A DNA stretch of 64,000 bases, taken from positions 1,364,001-1,428,000 of the forward strand of contig NZ_CP109467.1 in assembly GCF_036227325.1 (NCBI RefSeq), in the 5' to 3' direction. The notes under the pieces were generated by a model. The model had not been told where the DNA came from, ran no database searches, and worked only from the letters and a program-made list of their open reading frames with translations. Positions 15,570-24,848 of the stretch are shown here, one piece after another. Within the stretch, counting starts at the first letter, position 1; each line of letters opens with the position of its first letter. The translations under genes were made by a program, and so were the position numbers. Origin of the DNA: Streptomyces sp. NBC_01465 (GTDB taxonomy: Bacteria > Actinomycetota > Actinomycetes > Streptomycetales > Streptomycetaceae).

Positions 15570-18080
15570 CTACTTGCGCATGACCTCGGGCTCGTGGCGG
15601 CGCAGCAGGCGTGCCACCGCAACGCCGCAGATGACACCGATCACCAGCAGGACGGTGATGTTGATGCCCCACTGGCTCGCCGAGTGCTTCCACAGCGGGT
15701 CCAGGTCATTGGGTTTGGAGGTGTCCCACGGCGGCATCAAATGTGCCAGGTCGAGCGTCGCGCCTGCGCCGGCGATGGCCCAGCGGGAGGGCATCAGCCA
15801 GGCGAACTGCTCCAGGCCGATCGAGCCGAACACCTTGAAAAGGACGCCGGTGAAGACGACCTGGACGATCGCGAACATCACCAGGAGCGGCATCGTCTTC
15901 TCGGCGGTCTTCACCAGCGAGGAGATGACCAGGCCGAACATCATCGAGGTGAAGCCCAGCGCGATGATGACCAGGCAGATCTCGACGGCCGGCGGCATGA
16001 TCAGCCCCTCGGCGGGGAGCTTGCGCGTCGAGAAGCCGATGCCGCAGATGATGACGCCCTGAATCGCCGTGATCACGCCGAGGACGATGACCTTGGACAT
16101 CAGGTACGCCGACCGGGAGAGGCCGGTGGCCCGCTCCCGCTCGTAGATGACCCGTTCCTTGATCAGTTCTCGTACGGAGTTGGCCGCACCCGAGAAGCAC
16201 ATGCCGACCGCGAGGATCAGCATGATCGTGCCGGCGTCGCTGTTGAACTGCGCTCCCCCCGTCGGGGGCGCGAGGCCGAACTTCGCCGGGATGACGACGC
16301 TGACGACGCCGAGGACCGCGGGCAGGATCACCATCAGCCCCATGAAGCCCTTGTCGGACGCGATGACCGAGGAGTACCGGCGGATCAGCGTCCAGAGCTG
16401 GGATCCCCAGCTCTGCGGCTTGGGTGGCTTCATCGCCTGCGGGGGCGGCATGTGCACCGGCTGGGCGGCGACGGCGTCGATGTCGGCGGCGTACATCTGG
16501 TAGTGCTGCGAGCCCTTCCAGCGTCCCGCCCAGTCGTAGTCGCGGTAGTTCTCGAAGGCGGAGAAGACATCGGCCCAGGTGTCGTAGCCGAAGAAGTTCA
16601 GGGCCTCCTCGGGCGGTCCGAAGTACGCGACGGCGCCGCCCGGTGCCATCACCAGGAGCTTGTCGCAGATGGCGAGTTCGGCCACCGAGTGGGTGACGAC
16701 GAGGACGGTACGACCGTCGTCGGCGAGCCCGCGCAGCAGCTGCATCACATCGCGGTCCATGCCCGGGTCGAGGCCGGACGTCGGCTCGTCCAGGAAGATC
16801 AGCGACGGCTTGGTGAGCAGCTCCAGGGCGACCGAGACGCGCTTGCGCTGGCCACCGGAGAGCGAAGTGATCTTCTTCTCCTTGTGGATGTCCAGCTTGA
16901 GCTCGCCGAGGACCTCACCGATCCGCTGGGCGCGCTCGGCCTCGGTGGTGTCGGACGGGAAGCGCAGTTTGGCGGCGTACTTGAGTGCCTTACGGACCGT
17001 CAGTTCCTTGTGCAGGATGTCGTCCTGCGGGACCAGGCCGATGCGCTGGCGGAGCTCGGCGAACTGCTTGTAGAGGTTTCGGTTGTCGTAGAGGACATCG
17101 CCCTGGTTGGCGGGCCGGTAGCCGGTCAGCGCCTTGAGCAGGGTGGACTTGCCGGAGCCCGAGGGGCCGATGACCGCGATGAGGGACTTCTCGGGGACGC
17201 CGAAGGAGACGTCCTTGAGGATGTCCTTGCCGCCGTCGACCGTCACCGTCAAGTGGCGTGCGGAGAAGGAGACTTCACCGATGTCGTCGAACTGCTCCAG
17301 GCGGTCCCCGACGAGGCGGAAGGTGGAGTGGCCGACGCCGACGATGTCGTTGGGGCCGATGAGCGCCGTGCCGGACTTGGTCATCGGCTGGCCGTTGATG
17401 TACGTGCCGTTGTGCGAGCCCAGGTCACGGATCTCGAACCGGCCGTCGGGCGTGGCCACGAACTCGGCGTGGTGGCGCGAGACCTGGAGGTCGGCGACGA
17501 CCAGTTCGTTCTCGAGCGCACGGCCGATGCGCATGACGCGCCCCAGCGCCAGCTGGTGGAAGGTGGTCGGCGAGCGGTCGCCGTAGACCGGCGGGGCCCC
17601 CGCGGCACCGCCGGGGAATCCAGCGCCGGGGCCGCTGCTCTGCTGCTGCGGGAACGGCGCCGGCTGCTGCCAGTTGGGCCGCTCCTCCGCGCGCGCCGGC
17701 GCCTGCTGGGACGCCGCCCACCCCGGCGATCCGTGCTGCTGCGCCTGCACGGTCTGTTGCGGAGCCGGGGCCTGGGCCGCCGCTGCCGCACCGCCGGAGA
17801 GATTCAGCCGCGGGCCGTCGGTCGCGTTGCCGAGGTGCACGGCGGAGCCCGGACCGATCTCCATCCGGTGGACCCGCTGCCCCTGTACGAACGTGCCGTT
17901 GGTCGAGCCGTGATCCTCGATCACCCAACTGCGCCCGGCCCAGCTGATGGTGGCGTGCCGCCACGAGACCCGGGCGTCGTTGACGGCCAGATCGCCCTGC
18001 GGATCACGCCCAAGGGTGTATGACCTGGACGAATCGAGCGTCCAGGTGCTGCCATTCAATTCCAGTACGAGTTCCGGCAC
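15570..18080 (-). CDS. FHA-domain ABC-2 type transporter (FHA-FHA-ATPase-permease fusion)
   Basis: An 836-aa membrane protein. Two forkhead-associated domains (GRDPQGD...SWRHA...DHGSTNGTF; IGRALENELVV...SRHHAEF...LGSHNGTYING) recognise phosphothreonine. They are separated by a Gln/Pro/Ala-rich linker. Then an ABC ATPase (Walker A GPSGSGKST, LSGGQRKR, Walker B LIFLDEPTSGLD) and an ABCG-like permease with about six membrane segments. Control by Ser/Thr kinases is implied by the FHA domains; substrate unknown. The GTG at 18080 (PELVLELNG) starts at the FHA domain; an ATG at 18143 would add 21 residues that do not look family-like. Divergent from the streptophobe gene. Confidence 0.93.
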   Translation of the reverse strand: MPELVLELNGSTWTLDSSRSYTLGRDPQGDLAVNDARVSWRHATISWAGRSWVIEDHGSTNGTFVQGQRVHRMEIGPGSAVHLGNATDGPRLNLSGGAAAAAQAPAPQQTVQAQQHGSPGWAASQQAPARAEERPNWQQPAPFPQQQSSGPGAGFPGGAAGAPPVYGDRSPTTFHQLALGRVMRIGRALENELVVADLQVSRHHAEFVATPDGRFEIRDLGSHNGTYINGQPMTKSGTALIGPNDIVGVGHSTFRLVGDRLEQFDDIGEVSFSARHLTVTVDGGKDILKDVSFGVPEKSLIAVIGPSGSGKSTLLKALTGYRPANQGDVLYDNRNLYKQFAELRQRIGLVPQDDILHKELTVRKALKYAAKLRFPSDTTEAERAQRIGEVLGELKLDIHKEKKITSLSGGQRKRVSVALELLTKPSLIFLDEPTSGLDPGMDRDVMQLLRGLADDGRTVLVVTHSVAELAICDKLLVMAPGGAVAYFGPPEEALNFFGYDTWADVFSAFENYRDYDWAGRWKGSQHYQMYAADIDAVAAQPVHMPPPQAMKPPKPQSWGSQLWTLIRRYSSVIASDKGFMGLMVILPAVLGVVSVVIPAKFGLAPPTGGAQFNSDAGTIMLILAVGMCFSGAANSVRELIKERVIYERERATGLSRSAYLMSKVIVLGVITAIQGVIICGIGFSTRKLPAEGLIMPPAVEICLVIIALGFTSMMFGLVISSLVKTAEKTMPLLVMFAIVQVVFTGVLFKVFGSIGLEQFAWLMPSRWAIAGAGATLDLAHLMPPWDTSKPNDLDPLWKHSASQWGINITVLLVIGVICGVAVARLLRRHEPEVMRK

Positions 18081-18324
18081 TCCAGCCCCACTTATTGTCC
18101 CCCGAGGTACCCCCGTCACTGGGAGTCTAGGGATGGTGAACATCCTGAGGAACTATTTCAGGCTCAGTTACGTATCGGAAAGCCGGGCTCGGTGAAGACC
18201 CCGTGCGTGCGGACACCCACAGCCCGTTGACGCGGCGGAAACACCCCCGGACAGTGGTAAGCGCCCATGAGTGCGTACGGATCATGCGCGAATGGGGCAA
18301 CTCACCGCAGATCGGGGGGTCCTG

Positions 18325-19941
18325 ATGGACGCAGGCGGAAGTACGGGCGCGCGCTGGGGAGATGTGGTTCTCGGGTCCATAGCCGCGGTGAGCTGGGCGT
18401 TGGTCGGCATGGCGGGCACCGCCGCGCTCGGGCTGCACCTGCTGGGGGCCGATCAGTCGGCCAGGCTGGGGCCGATGACGGCGGCCGTGGTGGTCATGGC
18501 GGTGGGCGGTTCGGTCAGTCCGTCCGGCGATGTGTCGGCCTTCGGTCTGACGGGGGCCGAGGCGACGACGGCGCTCAACGTGACTCCGCTGGGGGTGGCC
18601 CTGGTCGGTGCGCTGCTGCTCGCGTTCTTCTTCCTGCGGTCGCTCCGTGCGGCCGGCCGCACGATCCCCGGTCCCGAACTCGCCGCCCGGGTGGTCACGT
18701 TGGCGGTGCTCTTCGTCGCGGTGATCGGCGGGCTCGCCTGGGCGGGGCACGACGTCATCACGATCGACGGGGGCAAGCTGGGGCTCGACAAGATCCCGGG
18801 CGCGGGCGGCATCGGGGACAAACTGCCGGGCGGGATCGGGGACATCGGCGGTCTGCTTCCGGACAAGATCGGGGATCTCGTCAACGCCAAGGCCTCGGTG
18901 GGCTTCACCGTCAACACGGGTGAGTCGCTGGCGGGCGGCGCCTGCTGGGTGCTGGCCGTGATGGTGATCGCCCTGCTGGCCTCGCGCCGTACGCCGCTGC
19001 CGCCGGGCTGGGGCGCGGTGCACCGGGTCGTGCGGCCGGCCGCCTCCGCGCTGGTCGCCGTCCTGCTGGTGGCGGTCGCGGCGGGGCTCGCGGCGGCCGC
19101 GTACGCGATGATCGGCGACGACCACCCCAAGCGGATCGCGGGCGCCGCGCTGCTCGGGGCGCCGAACGGGACGTGGCTGGCGATCCCGCTGGGGCTCTTC
19201 GTGCCCTGGGACGGGAAGGCCACGGGCGCGCTCGGGAAGCTCCTGCCGGATCCGATCGACGATCTGCTGAAGGTGGGCACGAACCAGTCGATCACCATGA
19301 GCAGGATCGCCGAACTGGACGGACGCGTCTGGCTGTTGGCGGTCGCGACCGCGGTCATGATGCTGTACGCGGGGGTGCTCGCGGCCGCCCGTACGCCGGT
19401 CGGAGGCCTCTCGGCCCTCGGCTTCGCCGGACGGTGCGCCCTGCGGCTCGGTGTGGTGACAGGGGCCGCACTGCCGCTGCTGGTCTGGCTGACCGACGTA
19501 TCGGCGAACGCCTCGCTCTCGGTGATCGGCTTCGACGCCTTCGGGGCGGGGATCGAACTGCACGGGCAGCTGGGCATGGCGCTGCTCCTGGGCCTGGCGT
19601 GGGGGGCGGGGGCCGGCGGGGCCGGTGCGCTCCTCGCGTACGCCTCGGGTGCGGCGGGGCGGCGGTCGGCGGCGCTCGCACTCGGCGGGGAAGGGCACGG
19701 CGGCGACCGTACGTACCCGGACCTGGCGTACGCACCCGGGCCCTACACACCGTCGGCGCCCTACCGCCCCTCGCACGACGACACGAACCCGTACCTGCGC
19801 CCCGGCGAACTCCACGGGGCCCCGACGATGGTCGGCCCGCTCACCCCGCCGCCCCCTCCTCCCCCGCCCCCCAAGAAGGAGCCGCGCGACGAGGGACCTC
19901 CGCCGCCGCCCCCGCCGGGTCCGCCCAGGGGCCGTCGCTGA
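18325..19941 (+). CDS. streptophobe-family membrane protein
   Basis: A 538-aa very hydrophobic protein with about ten membrane segments (for example VVLGSIAAVSWALVGMAGTA, LVGALLLAFFFL, VVTLAVLFVAVIGGLAWAG, LVAVLLVAVAAGLAAAAYA). A Gly/Leu-rich extracellular-type loop (about residues 150-200) is present. A soluble C-terminal tail of about 90 residues ends in poly-proline runs. The architecture matches the Streptomyces-specific streptophobe family, function unknown. Start at ATG 18325, which has GGGGGGT 6-12 nt upstream; in-frame starts upstream (18271, 18292) are possible. The proline tail suggests an SH3-like or scaffold partner, which is only inference. Confidence 0.85.
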   Translation: MDAGGSTGARWGDVVLGSIAAVSWALVGMAGTAALGLHLLGADQSARLGPMTAAVVVMAVGGSVSPSGDVSAFGLTGAEATTALNVTPLGVALVGALLLAFFFLRSLRAAGRTIPGPELAARVVTLAVLFVAVIGGLAWAGHDVITIDGGKLGLDKIPGAGGIGDKLPGGIGDIGGLLPDKIGDLVNAKASVGFTVNTGESLAGGACWVLAVMVIALLASRRTPLPPGWGAVHRVVRPAASALVAVLLVAVAAGLAAAAYAMIGDDHPKRIAGAALLGAPNGTWLAIPLGLFVPWDGKATGALGKLLPDPIDDLLKVGTNQSITMSRIAELDGRVWLLAVATAVMMLYAGVLAAARTPVGGLSALGFAGRCALRLGVVTGAALPLLVWLTDVSANASLSVIGFDAFGAGIELHGQLGMALLLGLAWGAGAGGAGALLAYASGAAGRRSAALALGGEGHGGDRTYPDLAYAPGPYTPSAPYRPSHDDTNPYLRPGELHGAPTMVGPLTPPPPPPPPPKKEPRDEGPPPPPPPGPPRGRR

Positions 19942-20010
19942 GGGGGCGGTGTCCGGGGAGCGGACGGGGTGGCCGGGGGGCGCGTGACGCCCTATACGGT
20001 GGGGATCACC

Positions 20011-21219
20011 ATGAGCGCATCGCAGACCCCCACCCTTCTCGTCAAGATCTTCGGGAAGGACCGGCCCGGGATCACCGCCGGGCTCTTCGACACCCTCGCC
20101 GCCTACTCCGTCGATGTCGTGGACATCGAGCAGGTCGTCACCCGGGGGCGCATCGTCCTGTGCGCCCTGGTCACCTCGCCCACCGCGGGCGGGACCACCG
20201 AGGGCGAGCTGCGCGCGACCGTGCACAGCTGGGCCGAGTCGCTCAGGCTGCAGGCCGAGATCATCTCCGGCATCGGCGACAACCGGCCCCGCGGCAGCGG
20301 ACGCTCCCACGTCACCGTCCTGGGCCACCCGCTCACCGCCGAGTCCACGGCGGCCATAGCGGCTGCGATCACCTCGACCGGCGGCAACATCGACCGTATC
20401 TTCCGGCTCGCCAAGTACCCGGTCACCGCTGTGGAGTTCGCGGTGTCCGGTACGGAGACCGAGCCGCTGCGCACGGCGCTCGCGACCGAGGCCGCCGCTC
20501 TCGGCGTGGACGTGGCCGTCGTCGCCGCCGGGCTGCACCGCCGCGCCCAGCGCCTGGTCGTCATGGACGTGGACTCCACCGTCATCCAGGACGAGGTGAT
20601 CGAGCTCTTCGCCGCGCACGCCGGCTGCGAGGACGAGGTCGCCGAGGTGACCGCGCGGGCGATGCGCGGGGAGCTGGACTTCGAGCAGTCGCTGCACGCA
20701 CGCGTCGCGCTGCTGAAGGGGCTCGACGAGTCGGTCGTGGAGAAGGTGCGGACCGAGGTACGGCTCACCCCGGGCGCCCGGACCCTCATCCGTACCCTCA
20801 AGCGTCTCGGGTACCAAGTGGGCGTGGTGTCGGGCGGGTTCACCCAGGTCACGGACGACCTGAAGGAGCGCCTCGGCCTCGACTTCGCCTCCGCCAACAC
20901 GCTGGAGATCGTCGACGGGAAGCTCACGGGCCGCGTCGTCGGAGAGATCGTCGACCGGGCGGGCAAGGCCAGGCTGCTGCGCCGCTTCGCCGCCGAGGCG
21001 GGCGTTCCGCTCTCCCAGACGGTCGCGATCGGCGACGGCGCCAACGACCTGGACATGCTCAACGCGGCCGGTCTGGGTGTCGCCTTCAACGCCAAGCCGG
21101 TGGTCCGCAAGGCGGCCGACACCGCCGTCAACGTGCCGTTCCTGGACACCGTGCTGTATCTGCTCGGCATCACCCGCGAAGAGGTCGAGGCCGCCGACGG
21201 GCTGGTCGAGAACATCTGA
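20011..21219 (+). CDS. serB: phosphoserine phosphatase SerB
   Basis: A 402-aa enzyme that hydrolyses phosphoserine in the last step of serine synthesis. Residues about 5-180 hold two ACT-like regulatory domains (LVKIFGKDRPGITAGLFDTL; TVLGHPLTAES). The C-terminal HAD domain has MDVDSTVIQDEV (nucleophile DxDST), GVVSGGFTQV (motif II serine region), and IGDGANDLDML (motif IV). The length agrees with actinobacterial SerB enzymes carrying ACT domains, which are often feedback-regulated by serine. Start at ATG 20011; no strong ribosome-binding site is visible. It is followed by a terminator. Confidence 0.96.
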   Translation: MSASQTPTLLVKIFGKDRPGITAGLFDTLAAYSVDVVDIEQVVTRGRIVLCALVTSPTAGGTTEGELRATVHSWAESLRLQAEIISGIGDNRPRGSGRSHVTVLGHPLTAESTAAIAAAITSTGGNIDRIFRLAKYPVTAVEFAVSGTETEPLRTALATEAAALGVDVAVVAAGLHRRAQRLVVMDVDSTVIQDEVIELFAAHAGCEDEVAEVTARAMRGELDFEQSLHARVALLKGLDESVVEKVRTEVRLTPGARTLIRTLKRLGYQVGVVSGGFTQVTDDLKERLGLDFASANTLEIVDGKLTGRVVGEIVDRAGKARLLRRFAAEAGVPLSQTVAIGDGANDLDMLNAAGLGVAFNAKPVVRKAADTAVNVPFLDTVLYLLGITREEVEAADGLVENI

Positions 21220-21235
21220 CCTCACGCACGGAAAG

Positions 21236-21265
21236 GGCCCCGGTACGCGGCTGCGTACCGGGGCC
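21236..21265. terminator. terminator hairpin after serB
   Basis: GGCCCCGGTACGC (21236-21248) pairs with 21253-21265 around GGCT, then TTCT. It lies between convergent serB and the SixA-like gene. Confidence 0.85.
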
Positions 21266-21288
21266 TTCTGACGTACGGGAGGGACTGC

Positions 21289-21840
21289 CTACTCGTGCGG
21301 GGCCCAGAAGTCCTCGAGCCTGCCCACACCGTGCTCGACGGACTTCCACGTTCCGGTGAAGGAGACGACGGCGACGGCCGCCGTCGGGAAGCCGCCCCGG
21401 GTCATCCGGGCGAGCGCGTCGCTCTCGGCCTTGCCCGCCAGTGCGTCGGCGAGGGCGTGCACTCCGGGGTTGTGGCCGATGAGGAGGAGGTTCTTCACCT
21501 CGTCGGGGGTCTCGTTGAGCAGCGCCAGGAGGTCGCCGAGCGAAGCCTCGTACAACCGCTCCTCGTACACGGTCTTGGGGCGCTGCGGCAGCTCCTGCAC
21601 GGCCAGCTTCCAGGTCTCCCGGGTCCTGGCGGCGGTGGAGCAGAGGGCAAGATCGAAGGTGAGGCCCAGGGCGGCCAGCCGGCGGCCTGCGACGGGGGCG
21701 TCCGCACGGCCGCGCTCGGCGAGCGGCCGGTCGTGGTCGGACACCTGGGGCCAGTCCGCCTTCGCGTGGCGGAGAAGGACGATCCTGCGGGATTCGGTGG
21801 TTCCGGGGGCGGTCCCCTCGGAGGACGCAGCGACGCTCAT
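21289..21840 (-). CDS. SixA-like histidine phosphatase
   Basis: A 183-aa protein of the histidine phosphatase superfamily. The catalytic motif is VLLRHAKADW (RHG-type, here RHA) near residue 20; LCSTAARTRETW and LLLIGHNPGVHALADALAG supply the other active-site arginine and histidine. The family includes SixA, which dephosphorylates phosphohistidine in phosphorelays, and uncharacterised actinobacterial homologues. The ATG at 21840 has GGAG 6 nt upstream. An ATG at 21864 would add eight residues with no support. Confidence 0.9.
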   Translation of the reverse strand: MSVAASSEGTAPGTTESRRIVLLRHAKADWPQVSDHDRPLAERGRADAPVAGRRLAALGLTFDLALCSTAARTRETWKLAVQELPQRPKTVYEERLYEASLGDLLALLNETPDEVKNLLLIGHNPGVHALADALAGKAESDALARMTRGGFPTAAVAVVSFTGTWKSVEHGVGRLEDFWAPHE

Positions 21841-21924
21841 GCGCTCCAGCTTCGCACGAATCATGCCGAGGGGCGCAGGGAGTTGAAGGGCTCCCCCAGC
21901 ACGAGTGAACGGGGTCGGGGACGG

Positions 21925-22131
21925 CTACTGGGAGAGGGTCTCCTGCACGCGCTCCAGCAGGTGGGTCAGTGCCGGATCGCCGGATGCGGCCTGGGCCTGA
22001 CCGGGCGCGGTGATGAGCAGCAGGAGCACGGCGAAGGCGATCGCGGGCAGGACGACGGCCCACCAGGGCAGCTTGATGTCGACACGACCCGGGGCCGAGG
22101 TGTGGGACCTGGTGGGGATGTGGGCCGACAT
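21925..22131 (-). CDS. small conserved membrane protein
   Basis: A 68-aa protein. The N-terminal 20 residues (SAHIPTRSHTSAPGRVDIKL) are soluble and precede one membrane helix (WWAVVLPAIAFAVLLLLITA), then a short amphipathic tail (DPALTHLLERVQETLSQ). The ATG at 22131 has GGAGG 7 nt upstream. No family function is known to me. It is 84 bp upstream of the SixA-like gene on the same strand and may share its transcript. Confidence 0.75.
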   Translation of the reverse strand: MSAHIPTRSHTSAPGRVDIKLPWWAVVLPAIAFAVLLLLITAPGQAQAASGDPALTHLLERVQETLSQ

Positions 22132-22281
22132 GGCCGCCTCCGTGAAGTTCGCGGTTGCTGATGACCACGAATCTACGGAGTACGGGCGGCCGAACCCATC
22201 CGGTGAACTACCCACTTCACCCTGACCCTGACCCCCTAGGGGATGGTGGTGCTAGCCCCACCCCTCAGCGGCTCCAGGGCC

Positions 22282-22398
22282 TCACGGGGAGGCGAGCGTC
22301 GCGATGATGGCGACGACGATCGTGACGGCGAACATCGCGCCGAGCACGAGCAGCAGCTTCTTCTGGCCGTTGGGGGGATTCGGTTCGAGTACGGGCAT
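22282..22398 (-). CDS. 38-aa SGM_5486-type transporter-associated membrane peptide
   Basis: A very short gene: MPVLEPNPPNGQKK then a single membrane helix LLLVLGAMFAVTIVVAIIAT ending LASP. This matches a small conserved Streptomyces family annotated as transporter-associated. Its ATG lies only 5 nt after the stop of the MFS exporter gene, so the two are almost certainly cotranscribed. A role as a small accessory subunit or stabiliser of the transporter is plausible but unproven. It is below usual ORF length cutoffs. Confidence 0.85.
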   Translation of the reverse strand: MPVLEPNPPNGQKKLLLVLGAMFAVTIVVAIIATLASP

Positions 22399-22403
22399 GA
22401 CAG

Positions 22404-23696
22404 TCAGTCTCGCATCCCGCATTCGTCCTCAATCGTCCGGTCCCGTCCTGCCAGGATCCCGACGACGATCTGGGGCACCATCAGCCCCGCCATCAGCGCG
22501 ATCGGCAGCCCCCAGCTGCCGCTGTGCTCGTACAGGACGCCGACGAGCAGCGGTCCGGGGATGGAGAGCAGATAGCCGGTCGACTGGGCGAAGGCGGAGA
22601 GGCGTACGACGCCGGCGCCGGTCCGCGACCTCATGCCGATCATGGTGAGGGCCAGCGGGAACGAGCAGTTGGAGATGCCGAGCAGCAGGGCCCACGCCCA
22701 GGCGCCGCCGGCCGGGGCCATGAACAGGCCCGCGTAGCCGATGAGTCCGCAGCTGCCGAGCGCGACGACGATCGGGCCCTGGTTCTTCATCCGGGTCGCG
22801 ACGCGCGGGATGACGAAGGCGAGCGGGACGCCCATGGCCATCGTCACGGCGAGCAGCACCCCGGCCGTGGAGGCCGAGACCCCGGCGTCGCGGAAGATCT
22901 GCGGCATCCAGCCCATGGTGATGTACGCGGCGGTGGCCTGGAGTCCGAAGAAGCAGGCGAGCGCCCAGGCGGTACGGGAGCGGGTGATACGGAGCTCCGG
23001 CGCCGGAGCCTGCTGCGCCGCGGCGGCGGTGGCCTCCTGGGCGCCGGCCGCGCTGCGGTCCCGTACGAGAGCGATCCAGGGCACCACCGCGACGACGGCC
23101 AGGATCGCCCAAATCCCCAGCCCCCAGTGCCAGTTGTCGCCCAGGGAGTGGGTCAGCGGCACGGTGACGGCGGCCGCGAGGGAGGTGCCGGCCGCGAGTG
23201 CCATGGAGTAGAGGCCGGTCATGGAGCCGACGCGGTCGGGGAAGTACCGCTTGACGATCACCGGCATCAGGACGTTGGAGACGGCGATGCCCATGAGCGC
23301 GAGGGCGCTGGCGGCGAGGAAGCCGACGGTGCCGCCGGCGAACGGGCGGATCAGCAGACCCGCCGCGATGGCGACCATGCCCGCGCAGACGATCGCGCCC
23401 GGGCCGTAGCGGCGGGCGAGGCGGGGCGCGAGGATCCCGAAGACCGCGAAGCAGAGCGAGGGGACGGAGGTGAGCAGACCGGCCACGCTGTCGCTCATCC
23501 CGAGCGAGTGCTGCACCTCTTCGAGGAGCGGGCCCAGGCTGGTGATGGCGGGGCGGAGGTTGAGCGCCGCGAGGACGATGCCGACCATGACCAGCTTGAT
23601 GGTCCAACCGGCCTGCCGCTTCCCCGGGGAGGGAGAATCGGCGGCGGTGCGCGGCTCGGTGTCGCGGCTCAGGGTCTGTGTCTCGTCGTCGGGCAT
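22404..23696 (-). CDS. MFS transporter (CynX/NimT-like)
   Basis: A 430-aa membrane protein with 12 predicted helices. Family features: LNLRPAITSLGPLLEEVQ after helix 1 (the CynX/NimT cyanate and nitroimidazole transporter type), GLLTSVPSLCFAVFGILAP, RRYGPGAIV, and GLYSMALAAGTSLAAAVTVP. Central cytoplasmic loop near residue 215. The substrate is unknown. It is transcribed divergently from a FadR-type regulator gene (starts 64 bp apart) that likely controls it through a palindrome between them. Confidence 0.92.
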   Translation of the reverse strand: MPDDETQTLSRDTEPRTAADSPSPGKRQAGWTIKLVMVGIVLAALNLRPAITSLGPLLEEVQHSLGMSDSVAGLLTSVPSLCFAVFGILAPRLARRYGPGAIVCAGMVAIAAGLLIRPFAGGTVGFLAASALALMGIAVSNVLMPVIVKRYFPDRVGSMTGLYSMALAAGTSLAAAVTVPLTHSLGDNWHWGLGIWAILAVVAVVPWIALVRDRSAAGAQEATAAAAQQAPAPELRITRSRTAWALACFFGLQATAAYITMGWMPQIFRDAGVSASTAGVLLAVTMAMGVPLAFVIPRVATRMKNQGPIVVALGSCGLIGYAGLFMAPAGGAWAWALLLGISNCSFPLALTMIGMRSRTGAGVVRLSAFAQSTGYLLSIPGPLLVGVLYEHSGSWGLPIALMAGLMVPQIVVGILAGRDRTIEDECGMRD

Positions 23697-23719
23697 GGAG
23701 CCATCATAGAATCATGGGA

Positions 23720-23737
23720 TGATTGGTTGTCCAATCA
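23720..23737. promoter_or_regulatory. operator candidate TGATTGG-4-CCAATCA
   Basis: A perfect 7-bp inverted repeat around TTGT, between the MFS start (23696) and the FadR-type start (23761). FadR-subfamily GntR proteins bind short palindromes of the TTGGT/ACCAA kind, and the core TTGGTTGTCCAA fits. It could repress both genes. Confidence 0.7.
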
Positions 23738-23760
23738 CCGAAGTCATCGAATGGAGCACC

Positions 23761-24429
23761 ATGGCGCTGACCTCCCCCCGGCGTTCCGCCCTCTCCGACC
23801 AGGTGATCACGGAGCTGCGGAACCAGATCACCTCGGGCGAGTGGCCGGTCGGCTCACGCATTCCGACCGAGCCCGAGCTGGTCGAGCAGCTGGGCGTGGC
23901 CCGCAACACCGTCCGCGAGGCGGTGCGCGCGCTCGCGCACAACGGGCTGCTCGACATCCGGCAGGGTTCGGGGACGTACGTCATCGCGACCAGCGAACTG
24001 GCCGGGGTGATGCACCGCCGCTTCGCCTCCGCCGACCCGCGGCACATCGCCGAGCTGCGCTCCACGCTGGAGGCTTCGGGCGCCCGGCTGGCCGCCGAGC
24101 GGCGTACGCAGAAGGACCTGAAGCAGCTCGACGCGCTGCTGAAGCGGCGCGAGGAGATGTGGGAAACGGGTGACGCGGAGGCGTTCGTGGCCGCGGACGC
24201 GACGCTTCATCTGGCGATCGTCGCGGCCTCGCACAACGACGTACTGACCGAGCTCTACGCCGACCTGGGCGATCTGCTGCGCGACTGGCTGCGCGACGAC
24301 GTGGGGCGGGTGCTGCGGCCCGAGGGCTACATGGACCATGCCCGGCTGATCGACGCGATCCGGGCGGGTGACGCGGACACGGCGGAGACGGAGGCCGCGA
24401 GCTACGCCTTCAACTGCGTGCGTGGGTGA
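23761..24429 (+). CDS. FadR/GntR-family transcriptional regulator
   Basis: A 222-aa regulator. Winged helix-turn-helix at residues 10-75 (SDQVITELRNQITSGEWPVG, RIPTEPELVEQLGVARNTVR, GLLDIRQGSGTYV), then an all-helical FCD ligand-binding domain with ELRSTLEASGARLAAER, ADATLHLAIVAASHN and a terminal HARLIDAI histidine. Such FCD domains usually bind a metal and a small carboxylate. The ATG at 23761 has TGGAG 6 nt upstream. Likely controls the divergent MFS exporter. Its 3' end overlaps the convergent secreted protein gene by 20 bp. Confidence 0.93.
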   Translation: MALTSPRRSALSDQVITELRNQITSGEWPVGSRIPTEPELVEQLGVARNTVREAVRALAHNGLLDIRQGSGTYVIATSELAGVMHRRFASADPRHIAELRSTLEASGARLAAERRTQKDLKQLDALLKRREEMWETGDAEAFVAADATLHLAIVAASHNDVLTELYADLGDLLRDWLRDDVGRVLRPEGYMDHARLIDAIRAGDADTAETEAASYAFNCVRG

Positions 24430-24775
24430 TCCAGACCGAGCGGACCTCTTTCCAGCACCGGTCGGTGAGGCGCACGGTCTGCGCGGGGTAGACCTCGACG
24501 GGCCTGCCGTCCGCGTCGATGTCCCACCAGCGCTCACACTCCACGTGCAGCTGGACGCGGTCGCCGTCCGGGTAGGGGTTGTGGCAGTACGCGACGACGT
24601 GGGAGCCCCGTATCTCCGTACGGCACTCGGAACCTGTGGGCTCGGGGGTCTCGACGGCGGCGGGGGCGGCGGGGGCGCCCGCGGGCCGGGCGGCGACGGT
24701 CGGGGCCGCGGTGAGCGCGGCCAGGGCGAGGGCGGCGGTCAGGAGGGCCGCGCTCCGGCGACGTGGGCGACGCAC
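24410..24775 (-). CDS. small secreted protein, function unknown
   Basis: A 121-aa exported protein. Signal peptide residues 1-29 (RRPRRRSAALLTAALALAAL ... VAA). The mature part has four cysteines (in SECRTEI, AYCHNP, HVECERW and DRCWKEV), likely two disulfides in an extracellular fold. It ends VRSVWITHARS. No family recognised. It converges on the FadR-type gene with a 20-bp overlap, so its 3' end and that of the regulator share DNA. Confidence 0.75.
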   Translation of the reverse strand: MRRPRRRSAALLTAALALAALTAAPTVAARPAGAPAAPAAVETPEPTGSECRTEIRGSHVVAYCHNPYPDGDRVQLHVECERWWDIDADGRPVEVYPAQTVRLTDRCWKEVRSVWITHARS

Positions 24776-24848
24776 ATCGATACCTCCTCCCCTGGGCTCG
24801 CCGGGTGAGTCCCGGTCCGCTCAGTCTGCGGGCGAAGGGCGCATCACG

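Noticed and set aside
19846..19935. Poly-C tracts in the streptophobe gene as simple repeats
   Set aside because: They code for poly-proline in frame (PPPPPPPPP and PPPPPPPGPP).
18127..21225. A 1000-codon open frame opposite the streptophobe and serB genes
   Set aside because: Composition is low-complexity Gly/Arg/Asp; the sense-strand genes are clear family members.
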